DNA of 42,521 nucleotides from an uncultured Clostridia bacterium (GTDB lineage Bacteria > Bacillota > Clostridia > Oscillospirales > Acutalibacteraceae). Shown in pieces: positions 7,524 through 15,186 of this stretch (within the stretch, counting starts at the first letter, position 1; the number at the start of each line of letters is the position of its first letter). The notes below the pieces were generated by a model. That model was not told the origin of the DNA, searched no databases, and saw nothing but the letters and a program-made list of their open reading frames with translations. Made by a program: the position numbers and the translations under genes. The DNA is taken from contig CANRHD010000016.1 in assembly GCA_947630285.1 (NCBI GenBank), forward strand, positions 1 to 42,521. The letters are read 5' to 3'.

Positions 7524-8459
7524 TTAAACAATTCCGAGATATTCTTCAAGGCATTTGTTTTTTTCTTTCATTTTTTTCGCCGCCTCTTCGCCGACATATC
7601 TCCAATGCCACGGCTCGTAATCGACGCCCGTTATTTTAACCTTGTCGGCAGGGTAGCGCAATATAAAGCCGTATTCGTGAGCGTGGTCCGAGAGCCATTG
7701 GTATTCCTTGGTCTTTGCAAAGTCCTCGCTTGCGCTGACTATGTCAACGGCAAGTCCGGCGTTATGCTCCGAACAGCCGGCAGGCAGTACGCTTATACCT
7801 GCCTTGCTTTCCGCTTCCTCCTGGGACAGGCCCTGATTAAGATAGAAATTAACCTTCCTTGTATAGGAGGATTCCTGCAGGGAATAGCTGTGATAACCTG
7901 AATACGGCGTGAGTATGCAGTCGTCCTTTTTGGCGGCTTCATACATTTGCCGATACTTCTCGGTAATCCTTGAATCGGCGGTTATCGAGCTCCCCTCTAT
8001 AATCGGCGAAAGCGAGGGGACATATTTTTCGGGGAGCGGATATTTTGTACCGATTATCGAAAGGTACCAATATTCCTCGTCCGTAGGCTCGATTATTTTA
8101 GCCATAAAGCGAGCCGTTGTTTCGCCCTTGCCGCCGTTCGAGTTTTTGGCATTGCCGTCCTTTTCGGTAGAGTCCTTATTAAGCTGTTTCAGCTGTTCGT
8201 CCGTAAGCACGGTTGTGCTTGCCTGCTGTGCGGTTGTGGTCTCGGCAGGCGGAATAATTACGCTTTTTTCGGGTATCCTGCTGTGTATTGCCGCAAAGCA
8301 TAAAATCAATGGCAGCATTATCGCCGATAGAGCTATAACAAGATATTTTTTAGCCCCCAGAGAATTAAACAGAGCCTTAAAGTCAAGCTTGTTTGAGTCC
8401 CTTTTTGCTTTTACAGGTTTTTTGCCGGCAGTTCTTGTGCGGTTATTGTTTTCCTGCAT
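7524..8459 (-). CDS. M15 (VanY-type) D-alanyl-D-alanine carboxypeptidase
   Basis: The 311-residue protein has a basic cytoplasmic N-terminus (about 35 residues), one membrane anchor (about 37-56, ending in LPLILCFAAIH), a Thr/Lys/Asn-rich linker and an extracellular VanY domain. Visible M15 motifs are the zinc-site region SEHNAGLAVDIVS (His and Asp ligands) and EPWHWRYVG (catalytic and final His ligand). Such enzymes trim the terminal D-Ala from peptidoglycan peptides; some act in vancomycin resistance, but no vanR/S/H/A/X genes are nearby, so ordinary wall maturation is more likely. ATG is at 8457-8459, behind GGAAAGG. It has its own promoter. Confidence 0.9.
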   Translation of the reverse strand: MQENNNRTRTAGKKPVKAKRDSNKLDFKALFNSLGAKKYLVIALSAIMLPLILCFAAIHSRIPEKSVIIPPAETTTAQQASTTVLTDEQLKQLNKDSTEKDGNAKNSNGGKGETTARFMAKIIEPTDEEYWYLSIIGTKYPLPEKYVPSLSPIIEGSSITADSRITEKYRQMYEAAKKDDCILTPYSGYHSYSLQESSYTRKVNFYLNQGLSQEEAESKAGISVLPAGCSEHNAGLAVDIVSASEDFAKTKEYQWLSDHAHEYGFILRYPADKVKITGVDYEPWHWRYVGEEAAKKMKEKNKCLEEYLGIV

Positions 8460-8495
8460 AAAAAATAGCCTTTCCTATATAAAATTTATGCGTAT

Positions 8496-8524
8496 ATTCT
8501 ATGTGTTTTTTTTATAATTGTCAA
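8496..8524 (-). promoter_or_regulatory. SigA-type promoter for the VanY-like gene
   Basis: On the minus strand TTGACA (8519-8524) and TAGAAT (8496-8501) lie 17 bases apart, about 37 bases before the ATG. Confidence 0.7.
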
Positions 8525-8592
8525 ATTTTTTTGTATCGGGCTCTGTTTTCGCCTGCTGTTTTGAATAAAAAATTAAGATTTTTGCCCTTATT

Positions 8593-8635
8593 TTGACAAT
8601 TAATTATCGACATAAAAGTGATAATATGATAAAAT
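8593..8635 (+). promoter_or_regulatory. Probable promoter region for the M28-like gene
   Basis: A consensus TTGACA lies at 8593-8598, but no -10 box sits 17 bases after it. A better-spaced pair is TCGACA (8607-8612) with TAAAAT (8630-8635), 17 bases apart. Which pair is used is unclear. Confidence 0.45.
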
Positions 8636-8694
8636 AACCCAAAGCGCAGTTTTTAATTGCTTCCAGCTTGAAAATTTGAAACGGAGTTGAATAT

Positions 8695-9948
8695 ATGAAA
8701 GCGTGTGAAAGCGTACAAAATTATCCGTCAAGGGTAAGGGAGATGTCAAACTACACGGTGCGTGAGGTCAAAAAGGTCTGCACGCAGACAGGGCCGAGGG
8801 AATCCGGCTCACAGCAGGAGGAAAAGGCTCTGCAATACGCCGCACAGTCAATGGAAAATGTGTGCGACAGCGTTGAAAGCGAGAAATTTTCCGTAAGCCC
8901 CAGGGCTTTTGCGCTTTCGGTTACGGTGAGCGCACTGCTTATTTTGATTTCCGCCGCAGGCTTTATAGCTTGCAGGCTTAATGTTTTGGGTGCGGCAGGC
9001 CCTTATGTGGGGATAGTTACGCTTGTTTTGAGCGTTGCCGCCGCAGTGGTTCTTGCAGGCGAATTTATTTTACTTAAAAAAATTATCGACCCGTTTTTCT
9101 CAAAGACAACGGCGGAAAATGTTATTTTTACAAGAAAGGCTTCGGGCGAAACGAAGAGGAGAATTGTTTTCGCCGGAAATATGGACTCTTCATACGAGTG
9201 GCGGTATTCGGGCATGAGAAACGGCAGGTCGGGTATTGCGCTCATATATGTTTTGCTTGCGGTTGCGGTAATTTATATTATCTTAAATGCGGCAGCCCTG
9301 TTTAATCTTCCCCGGGCGGCAGATGTGATTATGCTTGTTATTGCGGCGCTCGGCATTGTACCCGCCGTTATGGGCTTGGCGTTTATAAACCTTAAATCCG
9401 TTTCACAGGGCGCAAATTCAAATTTAACGGGCGCATTTGCCTGTATGGCCGTGCTTCGTTTTATGGACGCCAACAAAATAAGATTTGAAAACACCGAGGT
9501 TTCGGCTCTCTCAACCGCATGCAGGGAATGCGGAACGAGAGGGGCGCAGGCTTACGCCAAAGAGCATAAAAACGACGGCGTTGAAACGGTAATTATAGCC
9601 GTTGACACGCTTCACGATTTTGATAATATGAGAGTTGCAGTTAAGGATAAGCACACGGGTACGGCGCTCGACCCGAAGGCGGCCGCATTGCTTAAAAAGG
9701 CGGCGGAAAACGCCGGATACAATATTGATATAGGCCCGTCCGTTTTAATGACGGAGTCTGCGGCCTTTAAAGGAGCAGGCATAAATTCAGCCGCTCTGAG
9801 TGCGGCAAACCCCGAAAACGCAGGCTTTTACCATACGGCTCTCGACACGGCGGATAAGTTAAGTCTTAAGGCCGTGGAGGCAGGAATAAGCGTTTTAATT
9901 GAAGCCGCATTTTTGTATGATGAGCAGGGTTTGAAAAACGAATATTAA
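8695..9948 (+). CDS. Membrane protein with a degenerate M28 (aminopeptidase-like) fold
   Basis: The 417-residue protein has hydrophobic segments at about residues 72-93, 102-125, 180-203 and 209-233 inserted in an M28 peptidase frame. The family landmarks can be followed but several zinc ligands are gone: the usual HxD is GNMDS (His lost, Asp kept), the usual GANDN is GANSNLTG (Asp to Ser), and the usual catalytic Glu-Glu pair is Glu-Cys in ACRECGTRGAQAYA. The later Asp (IIAVDTL) and the last His (GFYHTALDTADKL) remain. I infer a non-catalytic or altered protein, perhaps a binding or scaffold protein at the membrane. It is a monocistronic unit divergent from the VanY-like gene. Confidence 0.7.
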   Translation: MKACESVQNYPSRVREMSNYTVREVKKVCTQTGPRESGSQQEEKALQYAAQSMENVCDSVESEKFSVSPRAFALSVTVSALLILISAAGFIACRLNVLGAAGPYVGIVTLVLSVAAAVVLAGEFILLKKIIDPFFSKTTAENVIFTRKASGETKRRIVFAGNMDSSYEWRYSGMRNGRSGIALIYVLLAVAVIYIILNAAALFNLPRAADVIMLVIAALGIVPAVMGLAFINLKSVSQGANSNLTGAFACMAVLRFMDANKIRFENTEVSALSTACRECGTRGAQAYAKEHKNDGVETVIIAVDTLHDFDNMRVAVKDKHTGTALDPKAAALLKKAAENAGYNIDIGPSVLMTESAAFKGAGINSAALSAANPENAGFYHTALDTADKLSLKAVEAGISVLIEAAFLYDEQGLKNEY

Positions 9949-9965
9949 ATATTGTAAAAAAACTA

Positions 9966-9995
9966 TTGTTAAATTCATACAAAGTGTGTTATTAT
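9966..9995 (+). promoter_or_regulatory. Possible promoter for the lipoprotein gene
   Basis: TTGTTA (9966-9971) and TATTAT (9990-9995) are spaced by 18 bases in an AT-rich gap, 32 bases before the start codon. Confidence 0.45.
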
Positions 9996-10027
9996 ATATC
10001 TGATAACTACCAAAAGGGGTTTGAATT

Positions 10028-11107
10028 ATGCAAACTAAAGTCAAAAAAATAATTTCCGCAGTTTTACTGATTTCAATGCTCACGGTAATGTTCTCCTCAT
10101 GCAGTGTTGACAAAATTCTCAATAAGAATGTTGAACAGCCCGTTGCCGTTAAGGTAAAGACCGACCTGAAGGACGCCGTTTTCACATTTACATACGGCGA
10201 GCTCAAGGGAGTTCTGCCCCAGGACAAGCTCGGAGCGCTGTTTGAGGAATATGACAAGCTTGAGGACGACATCACCATTGATATGACATATAACGACCTC
10301 TCAAACAATTTTGAGGAGGGAAGCGATCTTTTCAATTCGGTAATGGCTCTGCTTTCGGAAAAGGAAAAGGCTCAGCTTACGAATAACGCCGAAGATGTTC
10401 TTAATTATTTCGTTGAAAAGATTAACGGCGCCAAGGAAGATAAGCCCATAGTCGAATACAACGAGAGCTTTTGGACGGATTCGGACAGCATTGAGTTTAC
10501 GCAGAACGGCAAGCCGAGCGACGAAAAAATCAAAACGGCCGCAAAATACTTCGATTATTTTGTAACAAAGGGCGTAGGCGATTATTTGAGCAACGGCGAC
10601 AACGGTAAAACGGGCGTTACCGAAGAGGGTACGGACCTTACCGATATTATGTACCTCTACGGCGAGTCAAAAGCGTGCAAGCTTACCATGGACAATGTAG
10701 TTTCGGTATTCAGCTCCGTAAATTACGACACCGTTAAAAATTCGGACGACGAAGATGTTCCCACCGCCGCCACAAGAATTGTAAAAATAGTCTTAAAGGA
10801 CGACGAGGCTTCGGTTAAAAACGCTTTCTCGTTAAGGGGCAAGGAAGACATACTCAAGGAAATGAAAAAAGGCTCCGATTACTTCACGGTTGATGATTAC
10901 AATGTAGGCTTCAACACCTGTACGATAGTGGCTACATTTAATGCCGTTACCGATAATATCCTTACGGTAAGGTATGAAAAGAATATGAAAATTTCCACGG
11001 TCGTAAACGGCGCAGGCTCGCTTGAATATTTGGGCAGTCAGGATTTAAGCTTTAACTGCACCGACTGCGTCGAATATCATTTCGGCTGGGAAGCGGAAGC
11101 AAAATAA
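10028..11107 (+). CDS. Predicted secreted lipoprotein of unknown function
   Basis: The 359-residue protein has a lipoprotein signal: basic MQTKVKKI, hydrophobic core ISAVLLISMLTVMF, and the lipobox FSSC with Cys at about residue 24. The mature part is acidic and Asp/Glu/Asn-rich, with a repeated amphipathic alpha/beta look, and I recognise no enzyme motif. It is likely held on the outer face of the membrane. AAGGGG precedes the ATG. A promoter-like pair lies upstream and a terminator downstream, so it seems to be a unit of its own, although the terminator is short and could let some transcription into the next gene. Confidence 0.75.
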   Translation: MQTKVKKIISAVLLISMLTVMFSSCSVDKILNKNVEQPVAVKVKTDLKDAVFTFTYGELKGVLPQDKLGALFEEYDKLEDDITIDMTYNDLSNNFEEGSDLFNSVMALLSEKEKAQLTNNAEDVLNYFVEKINGAKEDKPIVEYNESFWTDSDSIEFTQNGKPSDEKIKTAAKYFDYFVTKGVGDYLSNGDNGKTGVTEEGTDLTDIMYLYGESKACKLTMDNVVSVFSSVNYDTVKNSDDEDVPTAATRIVKIVLKDDEASVKNAFSLRGKEDILKEMKKGSDYFTVDDYNVGFNTCTIVATFNAVTDNILTVRYEKNMKISTVVNGAGSLEYLGSQDLSFNCTDCVEYHFGWEAEAK

Positions 11108-11116
11108 TGTGTATAT

Positions 11117-11151
11117 AATCACCGATGACAGCGTGCCGTCGGTGATTTTTG
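11117..11151 (+). terminator. Terminator after the lipoprotein gene
   Basis: AATCACCGA (11117-11125) pairs with TCGGTGATT (11139-11147) and is followed by TTTGTTTT. Confidence 0.65.
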
Positions 11152-11167
11152 TTTTGGGGGAGTAAAA

Positions 11168-12436
11168 ATGAAAAATAAAGGTAAAGACTACACAATTCCG
11201 CAAATCGACTTGTCGCTTGAACCGAAGAATGTGAGCGAGGAGTTTAAATATTTGTACCGATATACCGTAGTTGACGGGGGAACGGGCTATCTCGGCCACC
11301 CCGACTCCTGCACGGTGAACGGCGATGAAATCCTCACCTTTTACCCGGAGGGACACGGCAGGGGAAAGGTGCTTGCCAAAAAGAGCGTTGACGGCGGCAG
11401 GTCTTATTCCGATGCCTTTAAAAACCCTCCGAAAAGCTGGGAAAAATCCAAGGAGACGCCCACAATTTACAGACTTAGCTTTACTAAGCGGAATATTAAG
11501 GATAAGCTGATTTTAATTTGCGGAAATCCTAAATGGCCGGACGAAAGGGAAAGCGTCGGCGGCTTCAACTGCTCCGTTTCGGACGATGAGGGCGAGAGCT
11601 TTTCGGAGTTTGAGCTGTTTTTTGCAGGGGAATTTTACCCGATAGTCGCAATGAGCTCCCTTACAAAGTTAAAGGAAAACGGGGAATTTACCGACAAGTG
11701 GATGGGGCTTTTCCACGACAGGAATTTTGTAAATTACAAAACGGTTTTAAGCTTTGACGACAGCGGTAAAATGCACTGGTCAAGGCCGACGCCGTATTTT
11801 TCACGGTACAGGGAAATTGAAAAAAGCACGCAGATGTGCGAGGTGGAGTGCGTAAGAAGCGACGGCGGCAAGGGCGACGAGCTGATGCTAATTACCAGGA
11901 GCAATTCAAAAAAGGTCAATTCCCTTTTGAGCTTTTCAAAGGACGAGGGGGAGACATGGTCTTACCCCGTATTTGCGCCGAGCTCCGTAAACGGCGAAAG
12001 GCATAAGGCGGATTATCTCAACGACGGCAGGCTGTTTATCACGTTCCGCTCGATAGAAAGAGATGCGAAAAAGGTGCGCCGTTACAGCGAAAAACGCTTT
12101 AGAGGCTGGTATTCGGAGGGCTGGATAGCCTGGGTAGGGGAGTATGACGATTTAAAAAACGGCAGAGAGGGCAGGTACAGGATAAAAATCGCCCACACTT
12201 ATCTGCCGGGGCAGAAAGCTCCGAAAAGAGCGGCCAACGCCGACACGGCCTATTGCGGCAATGTTGTGCTCTCCGACGGTACTGTGGTCACATCTTCCTA
12301 CGGAATTTTTTCCGCCGACGAAAAGAAAAACGGAAAATACGATACGGACAAGGGCAGGCTTAAACGAAAGACCTTTATAGCTTCAAAAAGGATAAGAACC
12401 GAGGACATCGAAAAGCTCTTAGAGGAAGAAAAATGA
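11168..12436 (+). CDS. Asp-box (BNR) beta-propeller protein, sialidase-like
   Basis: The 422-residue protein contains at least three Asp-box motifs (S-x-D-x-G-x-[ST]-[WYF]): SVDGGRSYS near residue 75, SDDEGESFS near 138 and SKDEGETWS near 257. This spacing is typical of six-bladed propellers of the exo-sialidase superfamily. There is no signal peptide or anchor, so it would be cytosolic, unlike secreted sialidases. I cannot identify the arginine triad or the Tyr/Glu pair with certainty, so substrate and even enzyme activity are open. The start ATG 11168 follows GGGGGAG. The stop overlaps the ATG of the YdcF-like gene (ATGA), so the two are probably co-translated. Confidence 0.7.
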   Translation: MKNKGKDYTIPQIDLSLEPKNVSEEFKYLYRYTVVDGGTGYLGHPDSCTVNGDEILTFYPEGHGRGKVLAKKSVDGGRSYSDAFKNPPKSWEKSKETPTIYRLSFTKRNIKDKLILICGNPKWPDERESVGGFNCSVSDDEGESFSEFELFFAGEFYPIVAMSSLTKLKENGEFTDKWMGLFHDRNFVNYKTVLSFDDSGKMHWSRPTPYFSRYREIEKSTQMCEVECVRSDGGKGDELMLITRSNSKKVNSLLSFSKDEGETWSYPVFAPSSVNGERHKADYLNDGRLFITFRSIERDAKKVRRYSEKRFRGWYSEGWIAWVGEYDDLKNGREGRYRIKIAHTYLPGQKAPKRAANADTAYCGNVVLSDGTVVTSSYGIFSADEKKNGKYDTDKGRLKRKTFIASKRIRTEDIEKLLEEEK

Positions 12437-12993
12437 TATTTTTATATGTAATAATTACAATAATAATACTTTATTGCGCCGCAGCGTCGGTTTTGATTAT
12501 TAAAGGCGCAGGGGAAAAAAGAGAAATACCGAAGGGTACGCCGGCAATAGTGCTCGGCTGTACGGTCCGCAACGACAAAATGAGCAAAATGCTTGTCAGG
12601 AGGTGCGACAGGGCGCTCGAATACATGAACGGCGATAAAAATGCCGTTGTGATACTTTCAGGCGGCAGGGAGGACGAAATTAACAGAGCGGAGGCGCAGG
12701 CGATGTTTGAGTATCTCACCGAAAACGGCGCAGACTCCGCCAGGCTCATAATCGAAAACAAATCCGAAACCACGCAGGAAAATATGCTCTTTTCAAAGGA
12801 GATTTTGGATAAACTCGGCCTCGGAAGCGAAGCGGTCATAATCACAACGGACTTTCATCAGTTTCGCTCGAAAATTTATGCCGAGCGTGCCGGAATTGTG
12901 CCGTACAGCCTGTCCTCACGCCTTACCGCCGGAGCGTTTTTGAAAAATATCGTCCGTGAATGGATAGTTATTTTGGGGCTTTTGAAAAAATAA
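12433..12993 (+). CDS. YdcF/SanA-family (DUF218) membrane-anchored protein
   Basis: The 186-residue protein has an N-terminal membrane segment (residues 2-22) and the DUF218 domain: AIVLGCTVRNDKMSKML, VVILSGGREDEINRAEA, IIENKSETTQENMLFSKEIL and VIITTDFHQFRSKIYAER. This is the pattern of the YdcF/ElyC/SanA family, linked in E. coli to envelope integrity and vancomycin sensitivity; the reaction is not known. The start overlaps the stop of the propeller gene by four bases. The pairing suggests a common envelope or carbohydrate function, but this is inference. Confidence 0.85.
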   Translation: MIFLYVIITIIILYCAAASVLIIKGAGEKREIPKGTPAIVLGCTVRNDKMSKMLVRRCDRALEYMNGDKNAVVILSGGREDEINRAEAQAMFEYLTENGADSARLIIENKSETTQENMLFSKEILDKLGLGSEAVIITTDFHQFRSKIYAERAGIVPYSLSSRLTAGAFLKNIVREWIVILGLLKK

Positions 12994-13016
12994 TTGACGG
13001 TATGCGCCGAAAACTC

Positions 13017-13045
13017 TTGACAATTTGCCGTTAATGGTGTATTAT
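13017..13045 (+). promoter_or_regulatory. SigA-type promoter of the infC-rpmI-rplT operon
   Basis: A perfect TTGACA (13017-13022) and TATTAT (13040-13045) are separated by 17 bases. Transcription should start near 13052 and leave a leader of about 140 bases. Confidence 0.85.
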
Positions 13046-13051
13046 ACTCAC

Positions 13052-13176
13052 ACAATAAAGAGGAACCTACCGTTCTCACCTGCGATTTTTAATGACACAG
13101 GTCAATACTTTTAGGGCTTTGGCCTTATCTGTGTGTATTGAGCGTGAACGGTTGCTTCACGCTTTAATTTTTATTT
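13052..13176 (+). promoter_or_regulatory. L20-type leader with attenuator upstream of infC
   Basis: The leader ends in an intrinsic terminator: AGCGTGAA (13141-13148) pairs with TTCACGCT (13156-13163), followed by TTAATTTTTATTT. Near its 5' end ACCGTTC (13069-13075) is complementary to GAACGGT (13146-13152), which lies in the terminator's left arm and loop, so the two pairings exclude each other. Between them CAATAC (13103-13108) can pair with GTATTG (13134-13139). This is the logic of the Firmicutes infC leader, in which ribosomal protein L20 binds and promotes termination. Direct L20 control is taken from that family. Confidence 0.75.
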
Positions 13177-13192
13177 ACGGGAGTGATTATCC

Positions 13193-13711
13193 ATCGCTAT
13201 CAAAGAAATGCAGCTCAACGAGCAAATTCGCGACAGGGAAGTCAGGGTCGTTACCGCTGACGGCGAACAGCTCGGAATTATGTCTGCAAAAGAAGCGCTT
13301 AAAAAGGCCGAGGAAAAAAACCTTGATCTTGTTAAAATAGCGCCTACTGCAAAACCGCCTGTTTGCAAGATTATGGATTACGGTAAATTCAGGTTCGAAC
13401 AGGCAAAAAAGGAGAAAGAGTCAAAGAAAAACCAGCGCACGGTGGAAACCAAGGAAATAAGACTCTCTCTCAATATTGACACGCATGACTTTGATACCAA
13501 AGCAAATCAGGCGAGAAAATTCCTTGCCACGGGGCATAAGGTAAAGGTTTCAATTCGTTTCAGGGGCCGTGAGATGGCGCATCCGCAGATAGGCGAACAA
13601 ACCATGAAAAAATTTGCCGAGGCCTTGAGCGAAAGCTGTACCGTGGAAAAGCCTGCAAAGCTTGAGGGCAGACAGATGCTTATGTTCCTTGCCCCGTTAT
13701 CCGCTAAATAA
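13193..13711 (+). CDS. infC: Translation initiation factor IF-3
   Basis: IF-3 binds the 30S subunit, keeps it apart from 50S and proofreads start codons. The protein shows the N-domain ([20 protein letters not shown]), the conserved [19 protein letters not shown] linker region and the C-domain ([19 protein letters not shown]). The first ATG (13208) lies about 24 bases from the only ribosome site, GGGAG (13179-13183). Nine bases after that site is an in-frame ATC (13193-13195), giving [16 protein letters not shown], and an in-frame TGA lies just before at 13184. I therefore choose AUC as start, in line with the non-AUG infC starts (AUU in E. coli) used for autoregulation. The protein would be 172 residues. 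Confidence 0.92.
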   Translation: MAIKEMQLNEQIRDREVRVVTADGEQLGIMSAKEALKKAEEKNLDLVKIAPTAKPPVCKIMDYGKFRFEQAKKEKESKKNQRTVETKEIRLSLNIDTHDFDTKANQARKFLATGHKVKVSIRFRGREMAHPQIGEQTMKKFAEALSESCTVEKPAKLEGRQMLMFLAPLSAK

Positions 13712-13740
13712 GTATATTATTCATTCAGGAGGAAAATAAA

Positions 13741-13938
13741 ATGCCTAAAATCAAAACTCACAGCGGCGCTAAGAAGCGTTTCAAGTTGTCAAAGAACGGT
13801 AAGCCCATCAGAGGACACGCTTACAAATCGCACATTCTTAACAAAAAGTCAACCAAGAGAAAGAGAAATCTTCGTAAGACTGCTGTTGCGGATGTTACAA
13901 ACCAGAAGCAGATCAAGCGTCTTATTCCTTATAAATAA
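13741..13938 (+). CDS. rpmI: Ribosomal protein bL35
   Basis: The 65-residue basic protein starts [20 protein letters not shown], the near-universal L35 start, and ends RLIPYK. It is part of the 50S subunit. The start follows a strong AGGAGG 8 bases upstream. It lies between infC and rplT, the conserved order, 29 bases after infC. Confidence 0.97.
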   Translation: MPKIKTHSGAKKRFKLSKNGKPIRGHAYKSHILNKKSTKRKRNLRKTAVADVTNQKQIKRLIPYK

Positions 13939-13992
13939 TTCTTAAATTTCGTGGTTGAAGCCACTTATTACAAAATTTCGGAGGTAACTTAA

Positions 13993-14349
13993 ATGGCTCG
14001 TATTAAGGGTGCGATGATGACTCGCAAAAGAAGAAATAAAGTTTTAAAGCTTGCTAAAGGCTACTATGGCTCAAAGTCAAGTCTTTTTAAAACGGCAAAA
14101 CAGGCCGTTATGAAATCCGGTCAGTATGCCTATATCGGAAGAAAGCAGAAGAAGAGAGAGTTCAGAAAGCTTTGGATTACAAGAATTTCGGCCGCTTGCA
14201 AAATGAACGGTATGAATTATTCGACATTCATAAACGGTCTTAATAAGGCAGGCGTTACATTAAACCGCAAGATGCTTTCGGAAATAGCTATTTCCGACCC
14301 TACGGCATTTACCGCTCTTACAGAGCAGGCAAAAGCGGCACTTAAATAA
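13993..14349 (+). CDS. rplT: Ribosomal protein bL20
   Basis: The 118-residue protein starts [20 protein letters not shown], with the long basic N-terminal arm that threads into 23S rRNA, followed by the globular domain ([20 protein letters not shown]). L20 is needed early in 50S assembly and, in Firmicutes, represses its own operon through the leader, which matches the element at 13052-13176. The ribosome site is CGGAGG. Confidence 0.97.
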   Translation: MARIKGAMMTRKRRNKVLKLAKGYYGSKSSLFKTAKQAVMKSGQYAYIGRKQKKREFRKLWITRISAACKMNGMNYSTFINGLNKAGVTLNRKMLSEIAISDPTAFTALTEQAKAALK

Positions 14350-14354
14350 GCTAT

Positions 14355-14388
14355 AACCACGCCGAAATTTAGGCGTGGTTAAATTTTT
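14355..14388 (+). terminator. Terminator of the infC-rpmI-rplT operon
   Basis: AACCACGCC (14355-14363) pairs perfectly with GGCGTGGTT (14372-14380), followed by AAATTTTTT. Confidence 0.9.
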
Positions 14389-14400
14389 TGTCGATAAGTT

Positions 14401-15186
14401 ATGAAATATATTGAAATTTCAAGCAGGAATAACGATAAAATAAAATATGCCGCAAAACTCGTTTCCGGCGCAAAGGAGAGAAACGAGGCTTCGCTTTTTG
14501 TCTGCGAGGGTCTGCGCCTTTGCTGTGACGCATTTTACAGCGGATACAGGATAAGGGAGCTTTATGTAACCGAGGAAGCCGTTTCAAAAAACGGTGAAAA
14601 AATCGAGAGCATCGCAAACGGGGCGCAAAGCGTTTATCTTATAAGCGACGGGGTAAAGGATAAGCTTTCCGATACCGTAAATTCGCAGGGCGTTTTTGTG
14701 ATCGCCGAAATGAAACACAGCCAAACGCCCGATATAAGCTTAGGTAAAAAATATATCGCCCTTGACTGCGTTCAAAATCCGCAGAATTTGGGGGCGGCCG
14801 CAAGAACTGCGGAGGCTCTGGGGATAGACGCTCTCATAGTTTCGGGCGGCTGTGATATTTACAATCCCAAGGCGCTCAGGGCGTCGATGGGCAGTCTTTT
14901 GAGAATACCGATAATTAAAACGGACTGCCTTTGCGGCCTGATAGACGATTTCAACAAAATGGGCGGCCTTAGCTTTTCAACCGTTCCCGACGCAGACGCA
15001 CGGGATATTACCTCGCTTGATTTTTCATCGGGAGCTTTGGCAGTAATAGGCAACGAGGGCAACGGGGTCAGCGACGAGGTTAAGGCCGCAACTTCCGTGC
15101 TTGCCACAATAAAAATGGCCGGTAACGCCCAATCGCTCAATGCTTCTTCGGCGGCGGTTATTACTATGTGGGAAATGATGAAATGA
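14401..15186 (+). CDS. TrmH/SpoU-family RNA 2'-O-methyltransferase
   Basis: The 261-residue protein has an N-terminal L30e-like substrate-binding domain (about 1-105, with FVCEGLRLCCDAF) and a C-terminal SPOUT domain with the three family motifs: NPQNLGAAARTAEALG, VIGNEGNGVS and SLNASSAAVITMWEM. It resembles RlmB-type enzymes that methylate a ribose in 23S rRNA using S-adenosylmethionine; the exact nucleotide cannot be read from sequence. It starts only 12 bases after the end of the L20 operon terminator, with no clear promoter or ribosome site, so read-through from rplT is possible. Its stop overlaps the dprA start. Confidence 0.9.
   Translation: MKYIEISSRNNDKIKYAAKLVSGAKERNEASLFVCEGLRLCCDAFYSGYRIRELYVTEEAVSKNGEKIESIANGAQSVYLISDGVKDKLSDTVNSQGVFVIAEMKHSQTPDISLGKKYIALDCVQNPQNLGAAARTAEALGIDALIVSGGCDIYNPKALRASMGSLLRIPIIKTDCLCGLIDDFNKMGGLSFSTVPDADARDITSLDFSSGALAVIGNEGNGVSDEVKAATSVLATIKMAGNAQSLNASSAAVITMWEMMK

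Noticed and set aside
7524-8459. Vancomycin resistance locus
   Set aside because: Only a VanY-like enzyme is present; no vanR, vanS, vanH, ligase or vanX gene is nearby.
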